From Oligoflexus sp. (GTDB lineage Bacteria > Bdellovibrionota_B > Oligoflexia > Oligoflexales > Oligoflexaceae), in NCBI GenBank assembly GCA_030151925.1, contig JASLCY010000593.1, positions 1 through 9,224 of the forward strand: a stretch of DNA of 9,224 bases, read 5' to 3'. How positions within the stretch are numbered: the first letter of the stretch is position 1; each line of letters begins with the position of its first letter. Shown here one piece after another: positions 1 to 6,496 of this stretch. The notes under the pieces are model-generated. The model did not search any database, was not told where the DNA came from, and saw only the letters and a list, made by a program, of their open reading frames with translations. The position numbers and the translations under genes are program-made.

Positions 1-41
1 GTATCGGTCGTCGTAGTTCCCGTCGCCGTATCGGTCGTCGT
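1..41 (-). repeat. 27-bp-period tandem repeat in lipoprotein linker
   Basis: The 14-bp word GTATCGGTCGTCGT occurs at 1-14 and again at 28-41, a 27-bp period that keeps the reading frame (9 residues of the Thr-rich linker). The array may continue beyond the window. In-frame repeats of this kind can change linker length by slippage without frameshift. Confidence 0.7.
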
Positions 42-272
42 GGTTTTCGTCGTGCCGCTGGTATCGGCCTGAGTCGTCGTCGTACCGGTTGAAGCGCTGG
101 AAGCATCGGTATTGGTCGAAGTATCGGTATCCGCCGTCGCGTCGCCGCTGCCCTCCGTCGTGCTCCAGGTCGGACGGGAAGGAGCCTTGCTTTCGCAAGC
201 GGCTGAAAGCCCGAGGAGCGCTGCGAACAGCGTCGTGATCAAAGAGGACTGAAGAGTGCGATAGTTGGTCAT
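1..272 (-). CDS. Lipoprotein N-terminus with Thr/Asp-rich linker (partial, runs off window start)
   Basis: About 90 residues are visible, starting at the ATG at 272-270 with a GGGGAA ribosome binding site a few bases upstream. A signal peptide with a Leu/Ala/Thr-rich core ends in the lipobox LSAAC (Cys26), so the protein should be lipid-anchored. The cysteine is followed by ESKAPSRPTW, then an acidic GSGDA patch, then a low-complexity Thr/Asp/Ser/Gly linker that continues past the window edge and contains a 9-residue repeat (TTTTDTATG then TTTTDT). No functional domain is visible, so the cargo is unknown. By analogy with the other lipoproteins here, which have the same N-terminal plan followed by a hydrolase or propeller domain, an extracellular enzyme or binding protein is likely to follow. 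It is divergent from the PNGase-like gene and may share its control region. Confidence 0.85.
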   Translation of the reverse strand, partial: MTNYRTLQSSLITTLFAALLGLSAACESKAPSRPTWSTTEGSGDATADTDTSTNTDASSASTGTTTTQADTSGTTKTTTTDTATGTTTTD

Positions 273-342
273 ATAATTCCCCAAATTCCCACATAAGCTT
301 TTCGGCGCTTCGACAGGAGTCGCCGGAACTTTCGCGCAAGCG

Positions 343-372
343 CTTAAATTAATTAAACTAAAAGACTACAAT
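343..372. promoter_or_regulatory. AT-rich divergent promoter core (candidate)
   Basis: This AT-rich patch sits between two divergently transcribed lipoprotein genes. On the plus strand TTAAAT (344-349), a 17-bp spacer and TACAAT (367-372) form a candidate sigma70 promoter with a good -10 and a weak -35. On the minus strand TTGTAG (371-366), 17 bp and TTTAAG (348-343) form a weaker candidate. The match is by eye only, and the sigma factor preferences of this organism are unknown. Confidence 0.35.
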
Positions 373-392
373 TTTATCTTTAGCGCGGGCCG

Positions 393-406
393 CTATCGGC
401 CGATAG
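393..406. promoter_or_regulatory. Perfect 14-bp palindrome, possible operator
   Basis: CTATCGGCCGATAG is a perfect inverted repeat without spacer. It lies just downstream of where the plus-strand promoter candidate would start transcription, and between the two divergent genes, a typical place for a dimeric repressor site. The same TATCGG/CCGATA half-sites appear as a separated inverted pair in the other divergent intergenic region (6318-6323 and 6432-6437). No regulator gene is present in the window. Confidence 0.4.
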
Positions 407-460
407 AGAAGGGATCCGTAATGCTTACGAGATCCATGGCCCCTGACTGAGGACGCGCTT

Positions 461-1711
461 ATGAAACACTATCTGGCACCGATCGCCTTCGCTATGCTCG
501 CGGCTTGCAGCAAGCCGCCGTCTGCGAACCTGGGTTTCAAGAATGCGACTAAAACCGTGGACGACGGGTCGAAAACCGATGCCGACGCCCAGGCCAAAGA
601 TGGTGCGGAGCAGACCAGCGCTGCACCCGGCGACTCGACGAGCACGGCGCAAACCACCGGGGAGACGACGGGCAATACCGCTCAGCAAACCACCGCCTCA
701 GGCTCTAACCAAACGACTACGGTCGACACGACTCCCAAGATTCCCGTGACCAAGAATCCGGCGGTTCTCCCCAAGGAGCAGACCGTGACGCTCACGCAGG
801 GAACGCACATGTATTTCAAGGGAGATGACAGCAAGAGGGAACGCGACATAGACGTCAAGCTTCCCGACAGCATCGATGGATACAACAAGATTATACTGCA
901 TTTTAAGCTTTCTTGCCCCAACGGGCGCTGTGACGCCTGGGATCGTTATGGAAATGTAGGGATTTACAACAAAGACCAAGGCAATAAGATCTTCGAGATT
1001 CTGCGTTTCGCGACACCTTACGGCATCGGCGGCCAATGGGACCTCGACGTCACCGACTTCGCGCCCCTGCTGCAGGGCCAGCAGAAACTGAAGATCTTCA
1101 TCGACACCTGGGTCGGCCCGGGGAACGACGCCGGCGACGGTTGGCTCGTAGACTTAAGCCTCCAGTACATTCCGGGCCACGTCGACCAAACGACTTTCAT
1201 GATCGTCCCCATCCTGCTCTCGGCCGACATCGCTTACGGCGATCCCTCGCGCAGCCCGGAGCGGAAGGCGAGCGCCGTACCGCTGCTCGGCTATAAATCG
1301 GCGAAGCTCTTCACGCTCATCACCGGCCACGGCCAGGGCAATGCCCAGAACTGCGCTGAATTCTGCCCGAAAAAGCATTCGATCAAGATCGGCAGCAAGG
1401 AGTTGACGAAAGTGATCTGGCGCGACGACTGCAATCGTTCCGTCGATCAAAGCCAGCACGGCAACGTCACTCCCTCGCGGGCGGGCTGGTGCCCGGGCGG
1501 CATCGTGAATCCCTGGACCGAAGACGTGACCGACGCCCTGAGCAACCAAAAGCCGGACGTCACGTATTCGCCCGAAGCCTTCGAGAACACCTGCCGCCCC
1601 GGTTCGCCGAACTGCACCGGCTGCGTGTTCGGCACGGGTTGCGACTACGACGGCGGCGCCCATACCGACCCCAAATACTACGTGACCAGCTATATCATGT
1701 ATAAAAACTGA
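461..1711 (+). CDS. PNGase F-like lipoprotein (peptide-N-glycosidase)
   Basis: A 416-residue lipoprotein starting with ATG 8 bases after GAGGA (449-453). The lipobox LAAC puts the lipidated Cys at residue 16; a Thr/Asp/Gln linker follows to about residue 100. The rest matches Elizabethkingia PNGase F, which hydrolyses the bond between Asn and N-linked glycans. Visible matches are SCPNGRCDAWDRY (151-163), LRFATPYGIGG, DLDVTDF, CAEFC (298-302) and SRAGWCPG (339-346). All three PNGase F disulfide pairs have counterparts: C152-C157, C298-C302 and C324-C344. Asp161 corresponds to the essential Asp60 and Glu300 to Glu206. Two active-site positions differ: Asp215 replaces Glu118 and His290 replaces Trp191. 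The C-terminal part carries four extra cysteines (378, 385, 388, 394) absent from the reference enzyme. It is first in an operon with the propeller gene. Family assignment is confident; activity is not, because of the substitutions. Confidence 0.9.
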   Translation: MKHYLAPIAFAMLAACSKPPSANLGFKNATKTVDDGSKTDADAQAKDGAEQTSAAPGDSTSTAQTTGETTGNTAQQTTASGSNQTTTVDTTPKIPVTKNPAVLPKEQTVTLTQGTHMYFKGDDSKRERDIDVKLPDSIDGYNKIILHFKLSCPNGRCDAWDRYGNVGIYNKDQGNKIFEILRFATPYGIGGQWDLDVTDFAPLLQGQQKLKIFIDTWVGPGNDAGDGWLVDLSLQYIPGHVDQTTFMIVPILLSADIAYGDPSRSPERKASAVPLLGYKSAKLFTLITGHGQGNAQNCAEFCPKKHSIKIGSKELTKVIWRDDCNRSVDQSQHGNVTPSRAGWCPGGIVNPWTEDVTDALSNQKPDVTYSPEAFENTCRPGSPNCTGCVFGTGCDYDGGAHTDPKYYVTSYIMYKN

Positions 1712-1718
1712 GGAGAGA
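1711..1718 (+). promoter_or_regulatory. Ribosome binding site overlapping the upstream stop codon
   Basis: AGGAGAGA begins on the last base of the TGA stop (1709-1711) of the PNGase-like gene and lies 2 bases before the GTG start at 1721. It supports both the GTG start and translational linkage of the two genes. Confidence 0.75.
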
Positions 1719-1720
1719 GC

Positions 1721-2938
1721 GTGACGAACAAGTATCCCATCAGCCTCTCCCTGTTCACGGCGCTCACCGCGGCGGCCCTCGTCGCCGAGAGCGCGTGCAC
1801 GGCACCGCCCCAGCGCCTGGCTTTTCATGCGAACGGTACGGACGCGGCCAGCGGCGACGACAAGACCGATACCGATTCGGGTGATTCCACCGCTGCGGAT
1901 AAGGTCGATACGAATAGCGGCACGACCGTTGGCACGACCAACCCGGGCGACACCGCGACCACGGACGGCAATAGCACGACGACGACCATGACGACGGAAA
2001 CCAAGCTGCCCTGTACCGATGAATCGGAAGCCTGCCACCCGCATCGCTTCATCGTCGCGGACGAGCCTTTGCGCAAGATCGCTTACGTGAACCTCGACGA
2101 CCCGAGCAAGGATTGGGATCTGAACGTGCCGAAGGGCGCGAGGGATCTGCAGCTCGTCGGCAATAACCAGGTCCTCGTCGGCACTCTCGAGGACGGCGGC
2201 GGCTACCATATCGTCGACATCACGACCGGCAAAATCATGCAGTCCGTCCTCGATTTCGGGGGAACGGTAGGCGCCGTGCAGAGGCTCAAGAACGGCCATA
2301 CCCTCGTCATGGGCGAGGGCCTGCAGGGCGGCAAGGGCACGGTCATCCTCGAAGTCGACGACAACAAGAAAGTCTATAACAAGATCGAATTCGCCAATCT
2401 CCATGGCGGCCGCATGTATCGTCGCACGGCGGCGGGCACCTATCTCATCGGCACCTCGCAGGACGGGATGGCGAACAAGGACGCGATGGTCGAGATGTCG
2501 GCCGACGGCAAGGAGCTCGCGCGTTATCAGGTCAACAACTGGCCCGCGCATTACGCGACCCGCCTCGCCAACGGCAACACGATCGTCGCCAGCGGCCACG
2601 GCATGACCGAGCTCGTGTTCGACAAGAGCAACAAGCTGATCCAGACGATAGGCGGCAAGGACCAGGACGGCAAGGACCCCGTGCACCCGAACTATGCGGG
2701 GCATTTCCAGGTCCTGAACAACGGCCACATCGTGACAACCAACTGGCAGGGCCATGAGAACAACCTCGGCAACTCAGGCCGTCAGCTGATTGAATACGAC
2801 GCCCAGGGCGTCCAGGTCTGGACCTACAAGCAGAGCGCGCCGCGCTTCTCCGGCATTCACGGAGTGCTCGTGCTCGACAACCTCGATACCAGCAAAGTCT
2901 GTGATGATGCGAAGGGCGCCTTGGCGCCGGCCGAATAA
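1721..2938 (+). CDS. Beta-propeller lipoprotein, function unknown
   Basis: A 405-residue exported protein starting with GTG, 9 bases after the PNGase-like gene. The signal peptide ends in VAESAC; Cys26 is the likely lipidated residue, although Glu at -3 is unusual for a lipobox. A Thr/Asp/Ser/Gly linker spans about 37-97. The remainder (about 108-390) looks like a beta-propeller of the PQQ-like or arylsulfotransferase-like type. Blade-like segments recur, with phrases such as RLKNGHTLV (188-196), RLANGNTIVA (281-290) and QVLNNGHIVT (330-339), and with ELVFD and LIEYDAQGVQVWTY strands. No catalytic motif is recognisable. It ends just before a strong terminator, so it is the last gene of a two-gene operon. 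A carbohydrate-binding partner of the glycosidase is possible, but that rests on context only. A bacterial aryl-sulfate sulfotransferase-type enzyme is the main alternative. Confidence 0.8.
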   Translation: MTNKYPISLSLFTALTAAALVAESACTAPPQRLAFHANGTDAASGDDKTDTDSGDSTAADKVDTNSGTTVGTTNPGDTATTDGNSTTTTMTTETKLPCTDESEACHPHRFIVADEPLRKIAYVNLDDPSKDWDLNVPKGARDLQLVGNNQVLVGTLEDGGGYHIVDITTGKIMQSVLDFGGTVGAVQRLKNGHTLVMGEGLQGGKGTVILEVDDNKKVYNKIEFANLHGGRMYRRTAAGTYLIGTSQDGMANKDAMVEMSADGKELARYQVNNWPAHYATRLANGNTIVASGHGMTELVFDKSNKLIQTIGGKDQDGKDPVHPNYAGHFQVLNNGHIVTTNWQGHENNLGNSGRQLIEYDAQGVQVWTYKQSAPRFSGIHGVLVLDNLDTSKVCDDAKGALAPAE

Positions 2939-2959
2939 GGCCCGCGGCAAGAGAGGGAT

Positions 2960-3005
2960 CCCGCCCGGAGCCCGGTGACGATTCACCGGGCCGGGCGGGT
3001 TTTTT
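2960..3005 (+). terminator. Strong rho-independent terminator
   Basis: CCCGCCCGG (2960-2968) pairs with CCGGGCGGG (2991-2999), and CCCGGTGA (2971-2978) with TCACCGGG (2983-2990). The result is a 17-bp stem with a 2-base bulge (AG) and a CGAT loop, followed by six T residues (3000-3005). It ends the PNGase/propeller operon. The opposite strand has no T-run after the hairpin, so it is at best a weak terminator for the convergent operon that ends at 3010. Confidence 0.92.
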
Positions 3006-3009
3006 AGGA

Positions 3010-4461
3010 TCAGACTTCCGGAAGAATGCCCTTGTAGCTTGGAGCGGTACTGCCGATTTCCGTGATGCCGGGCTCGCCGACGAGCGAAGCGAAGGTGAGG
3101 AGCATACGGTTCCAGGTCATGCCGTTGGTCGGCGTGGTCCAGTCGCGCGGCGTGAAGGGATAGGAGATCATGCGCCCGGTCTTGATCTTGCCGCCGAGGC
3201 TGCCGGCGAAGAACGCGGCGACGTTTACGCCGTCGTGGCCGTTGGGATCGTCGCCGAGGTCGGTCGCCGCGAGGGTGAGCGTCTCGTCGAAGAGCGAGTG
3301 GTCGCCGATCTTCACCGCTTTGAGGTCGTTGAAGAGGTTCGCGACTTCGGTCATGAACAGGGCCTGTTCCGTTGCATAGGCCGAGCCGCCCGCGTGCGAG
3401 TTGGTGTGGTAGCGGCCGGTGCCCCAATCGACTTCGCAGTCCGAGTTGCCGAACTGCAGGAGGCCGACGCGGGTCAGGCCGCAGGCCAGGGCCTGCACCA
3501 TGATCTGGCGGTTGAGCTTAAAGATCGTCTGGATGTATTTCGTATCGGTGTGCCAGGCGCCCGAGTCGCTGGGGAAGCCGTTCGGGATCCCTTTCGGGCT
3601 ACAGGCCGCGAGACGCGAGGGCATGCCGTTGGAACCGCCCGAGGTGTCGCCGCCGTTCGAATTGCCGCCGGCGTTGCCGCCGCCGTTCATCTGGTTCTGC
3701 AAATCTTCCTGGCGTTGGATATCCTTCGCCAGATCATCGAGCACCGAGACGTGGGATTCGTACATCGCGCCTTCGAGCGGCCCGAGCGTCGTCTTGATTT
3801 TCTTCAGGTCGCCGCGCAGGTAGTCGATGACCCGTTTTTTGCCGCTCAGAACGTTATCCTGGGCCAGCGCCAGCCCGGTTGAGCCGACGCCGTTGTAGCT
3901 GAATGAACCGAAGAGGTCGTTATACGCGGCCTTCGGGTTGTCCTGCAGAGCTTCCGGAGCGCCGCCGTTCTTATACGAAACGGTCTGGCGACTGGCCGGC
4001 GAAGACGTGAAGGCGCCCAGGCCGACCATCTTCTTCAGGGTCTTGTCGCCCCATTTATCCGCGAGCATCTGGTCCAACGAATAAGGCTGCGCGGTCGAGC
4101 CCTCGCAAGGCATGATGCCCCCGCCCTGCTTGCCCCAGCCCGCGAACACCTGCGCCGGCGCCCCGTTATGGTTGGTGTCGCCGCGGGTGCAGAGGCCTTT
4201 GAAGAGGATGATATCGTTTTTGTGCGCTTCGAGCGGAGCCGAGACCACGGGCAGGGCCCCGATCGGTCCCGAGCCGCCGGCGGGCCAGAATTGATTGAGA
4301 TAACAACCGGTCGGCCAGTGAACGAACAATGCGCGGGGCAGCACGGCCGTCGCACCGATCGCCTCGTCCATCTGGAAGACGCGAAGCAGCGGATAAAGCA
4401 GCAGGGCGCTGCTGGTCGATTGCAAAAGCTTGCGGCGTGTGACGCTGTCCTTGATCTTCAT
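3010..4461 (-). CDS. DUF1552 (HXXSHH family) Tat-exported protein
   Basis: A 483-residue protein with a GGGAG site 7 bases before its ATG. The N-terminus has a twin-arginine signal, SVTRRKLLQS, then a hydrophobic stretch to about residue 38, suggesting folded, possibly cofactor-bearing export. The body fits DUF1552. It opens with PRALFVHWPTGCYLNQFWPAG (42-62), then a central region with HTDTKYIQTI and LTRVGLLQFGNS. The family's histidine signature appears as HTNSHA (352-357), so the last His is Ala here. TDLGDDPNGHD and FFAGSLGGKIKTGR (417-430) follow near the end. A Gly/Asn-rich insertion covers about 258-278, after a short possible coiled coil (about 238-257). The family has no established biochemical role, but it often sits beside DUF1592/DUF1588 proteins, as here: the partner ends 12 bases upstream in the same operon. 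Confidence 0.88.
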   Translation of the reverse strand: MKIKDSVTRRKLLQSTSSALLLYPLLRVFQMDEAIGATAVLPRALFVHWPTGCYLNQFWPAGGSGPIGALPVVSAPLEAHKNDIILFKGLCTRGDTNHNGAPAQVFAGWGKQGGGIMPCEGSTAQPYSLDQMLADKWGDKTLKKMVGLGAFTSSPASRQTVSYKNGGAPEALQDNPKAAYNDLFGSFSYNGVGSTGLALAQDNVLSGKKRVIDYLRGDLKKIKTTLGPLEGAMYESHVSVLDDLAKDIQRQEDLQNQMNGGGNAGGNSNGGDTSGGSNGMPSRLAACSPKGIPNGFPSDSGAWHTDTKYIQTIFKLNRQIMVQALACGLTRVGLLQFGNSDCEVDWGTGRYHTNSHAGGSAYATEQALFMTEVANLFNDLKAVKIGDHSLFDETLTLAATDLGDDPNGHDGVNVAAFFAGSLGGKIKTGRMISYPFTPRDWTTPTNGMTWNRMLLTFASLVGEPGITEIGSTAPSYKGILPEV

Positions 4462-4473
4462 CTCTTTGCTCCC

Positions 4474-6219
4474 TTACTTCTCGGCCGCGCCGATCAAGCG
4501 AATTTTAAAGGCCGGATTGCCGACGAGTTCGAGGATCCCGGTTTTCAGGTCGCCGTTCGCCGCGCGCATCTTGCTCGTCGCGTAATCGATCTGGCAACGG
4601 TCGAGATCACCTTGCATCGTGAGTTTAGCCGCCGTCGTGCTGGTCACGCTCGGACGCGTGTAGTACTCCGTACGGCCGAAGGCGTAACGGAAAGCCTCGC
4701 GGACGTAGCACTGAGGACCTTGGTTGGAAGCCGCGAGGGCTTCGCCGAGCGAGGTCGGTTTGGTGAGCGGCACGCTCTTCCCGTCGATCATCGCTTTGCC
4801 GTCGACCGTAATCGCCTGGCCGGCGTCGGTTGCACGGAAAGTGCCCATCTGGTCGAAGTTTTCGAACGTGAAGCCGACGTCGTCGATCGCCGCGTGGCAG
4901 ACCGCGCAGCCGTCCTTCGTATGCTGCTTAAAGAGTTCCTTGTTGCTCAGCCCTTCCTGGTGCACGGGCGCCGTGGTCGGCGGCGGCAGCTCGAAGTGCT
5001 CGCAAAGGAGGTGTTTGGCGACGAAGACGCCGCGAAGCACGGGATTCGGCGCGTCGGCCGCTGCGTTCGCCGCGAGGAAGTTCGAAGTGCCGAGGATACC
5101 GCGGCGCTCCGCCTGCGCATACATGGTCTTGCCGCCGCTGGACTTCGATCCGTAGATGAAATCCAGGGCCGGATCGGCCATGGTGTAGTCGCTGGTCATC
5201 AGTTGCTTATAGGTCTTCTCCGCGGCGTCGAACATCACGTTCGCGAAGAGATTGCCGGGCTCCTGATACATCTTGGCTTTAACGTCGGCGGTATAGGCGG
5301 GAATAGCCGGTTTTTCGGTGCGCGTGATTTTATCCGCGATAAACCACATCTTGCCGAAGTCGTTGAACGCGGCCTTCGCCATGGGGTCGTCGAACATCTT
5401 GGTCGCCAGAGCCTTGAGATCGCCCTTGCTGAGCTCGCCGTTGGCGGCCATCTTCCTCAGCATATCGTTGGGAGGGTGGCGCCAGATCGTGTAAGAGAGG
5501 GCCGAGGCGAGCTCCCAATCGGTCAGCGCGAAGCTGCCGTCCGGCTGGATCGTGCCGAGCTCGGTGCGATAGAGGAAGTTATTGGAGAGCACGATCGCCT
5601 GGATCACCCACTTCATCGCCGCGTCAACCGCCAGGCCGTCCGTCTTCATGCCGTTGAAGAGCGCCACGAGCGTACTCACCTCGTCGGCGGTAGCCGGGCG
5701 GCGCCACGCGAGCTGCAGGAGATTGGGGAGATTCGAGCTGAGGCAGCTCGCGCCCTGCGCATAACAGGGCAGGACCTTGCTCAGATCCATCTTGTCGACG
5801 AGGCTTTGCGCGAAGGCCTGATAACCCGAGAAACGCACGCTGTTCACGTAGTTGTTCACCACGTTCACGGTATCGAAGATCTCTTCTTTCGGCAGATCGC
5901 TCGGCATCGCGCTGAAATCGACGCCGCTTACGCCGGGAAAAACGTCCGCGACGGTATTCATCAGTTCGGTGTTCGTGAGGCGGCGCCAGCCGCGAAGGCC
6001 GCGGAACGTGTCGGGCGATTCGCAAACGAGGTCGCCATACGCATCCGCGCTTTTACCGCCTTTGATAGCGTCGCCGACCGCTCCCGCATCGTCGTCGCCC
6101 GTACCCGAGGCATCGCCGCTTCCCGTAATGAAGGCTGGTCTTGCCGGTGGACGGCTGTGGCAGGCTGCAGCGGTCAATGCGAGACCCACGCAACCGAGGG
6201 CGAGAGCAAGGCGTTTCAT
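4474..6219 (-). CDS. DUF1592/DUF1588/DUF1585-type lipoprotein with CxxCH haem motif
   Basis: A 581-residue lipoprotein. The ATG at 6219 is chosen over an upstream in-frame ATG (6357) because it has GGAGA 5 bases before it and opens a clear signal peptide ending LTAAAC (Cys20). After HSRPPARPAF and a GSGDASG patch, the order resembles the planctomycete/myxobacterial cytochrome-like family. A DUF1587-like segment contains RRLTNTELMNTVADVF (79-94), then a DUF1595-like AWRRPAT (171-177). The DUF1592 region has SNNFLYRTEL (about 212-221) and WELASALSYTIWR. DUF1588 has RRGILGTSNF (372-381), NPVLRGVFVAKHLLC and CAVCH (438-442) followed by AIDDVGFTFENFDQMGTFR. A DUF1585-like C-terminus follows. CAVCH suggests one covalently bound c-type haem. 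The reaction is not established. It is first in an operon with the DUF1552 gene. Unlike its lipoprotein neighbours its linker is Asp/Gly-rich and short. Confidence 0.9.
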   Translation of the reverse strand: MKRLALALGCVGLALTAAACHSRPPARPAFITGSGDASGTGDDDAGAVGDAIKGGKSADAYGDLVCESPDTFRGLRGWRRLTNTELMNTVADVFPGVSGVDFSAMPSDLPKEEIFDTVNVVNNYVNSVRFSGYQAFAQSLVDKMDLSKVLPCYAQGASCLSSNLPNLLQLAWRRPATADEVSTLVALFNGMKTDGLAVDAAMKWVIQAIVLSNNFLYRTELGTIQPDGSFALTDWELASALSYTIWRHPPNDMLRKMAANGELSKGDLKALATKMFDDPMAKAAFNDFGKMWFIADKITRTEKPAIPAYTADVKAKMYQEPGNLFANVMFDAAEKTYKQLMTSDYTMADPALDFIYGSKSSGGKTMYAQAERRGILGTSNFLAANAAADAPNPVLRGVFVAKHLLCEHFELPPPTTAPVHQEGLSNKELFKQHTKDGCAVCHAAIDDVGFTFENFDQMGTFRATDAGQAITVDGKAMIDGKSVPLTKPTSLGEALAASNQGPQCYVREAFRYAFGRTEYYTRPSVTSTTAAKLTMQGDLDRCQIDYATSKMRAANGDLKTGILELVGNPAFKIRLIGAAEK

Positions 6220-6224
6220 GAGCG

Positions 6225-6229
6225 TCTCC
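6225..6229 (-). promoter_or_regulatory. Ribosome binding site that fixes the DUF1592 gene start
   Basis: GGAGA reads 6229-6225 on the minus strand, 5 bases before the ATG at 6219. The alternative upstream ATG at 6357 would place about 46 non-signal-like residues before the signal peptide, so 6219 is preferred. Confidence 0.75.
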
Positions 6230-6315
6230 AAGAGTAAGACACATAGTCCTTTTTCAAGTCTGGCTCGAAATCCGGACCGGAGGCAGGGGCAGTTTTTTCC
6301 GACCTTAACGGATTT

Positions 6316-6439
6316 CTTATCGGTATCCGTCGGTAAGAGCTTTAATACCTTGCGCAAATGGAGTGCTTATCCGGGGTTACGGCGCCTTTTCAGGTTTTTT
6401 CAAGGGGGGTGTAAAGGGATTCTCGCTCAAACCGATAAG
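6316..6439. promoter_or_regulatory. Divergent control region with a separated 9-bp inverted pair
   Basis: CTTATCGGT (6316-6324) has its exact reverse complement ACCGATAAG at 6431-6439. Both fall in the 277-bp gap between the divergent DUF1592 and chitinase genes. The core TATCGG/CCGATA matches the palindrome at 393-406. The arrangement could be two operators bridged by a looping regulator, or chance. Confidence 0.3.
6387..6415 (+). promoter_or_regulatory. Candidate promoter for the chitinase gene
   Basis: TTTTCA (6387-6392), a 17-bp spacer and TGTAAA (6410-6415) match sigma70 boxes at four of six positions each. The implied leader is about 75 bases and contains the ACCGATAAG site just downstream of the start point, mirroring the palindrome position in the 273-460 region. 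No convincing minus-strand promoter was found for the divergent DUF1592 gene. Confidence 0.33.
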
Positions 6440-6483
6440 CCTCCTAAGACGGTTGGGAAATCCGATGATTTTCGCAATACACA

Positions 6484-6490
6484 AAGGAGA
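6484..6490 (+). promoter_or_regulatory. Ribosome binding site that fixes the chitinase GTG start
   Basis: AAGGAGA lies 6 bases before GTG at 6497 and is a near-perfect Shine-Dalgarno sequence. The reading frame is open far upstream (to 5852), so this site and the signal peptide that follows decide the start. Confidence 0.85.
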
Positions 6491-6496
6491 CTGCCT

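Noticed and set aside
1..170. Short repeats considered as a CRISPR array
   Set aside because: The repeats are degenerate, in frame and encode a Thr/Asp linker; there are no constant-length repeats with unique spacers.
1154..2755. 533-residue open frame on the minus strand
   Set aside because: It lies antisense to the PNGase-like and propeller genes, which have ribosome binding sites, signal peptides and family matches. Its Arg/Val/Ala/His-rich composition is that of a GC-bias shadow.
4168..6237. 689-residue open frame on the plus strand
   Set aside because: It is antisense to the DUF1592 and DUF1552 genes, has no signal or recognisable domain, and shows Arg/Glu/Ala-biased composition expected from the complement of GC3-rich coding DNA.
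6220..6357. N-terminal extension of the DUF1592 gene to ATG 6357
   Set aside because: The added 46 residues do not resemble a signal peptide and would bury the real one; ATG 6219 has a well-placed GGAGA.
6453..6481. TTGGGA/AATACA as a chitinase promoter
   Set aside because: The start point would fall on or after the ribosome binding site, leaving no usable leader, and the -10 box matches poorly.
5852..6496. N-terminal extension of the chitinase gene by 215 residues
   Set aside because: The frame is open but overlaps the divergent DUF1592 gene. The strong ribosome binding site at 6484-6490 and the signal peptide after GTG 6497 mark the true start.
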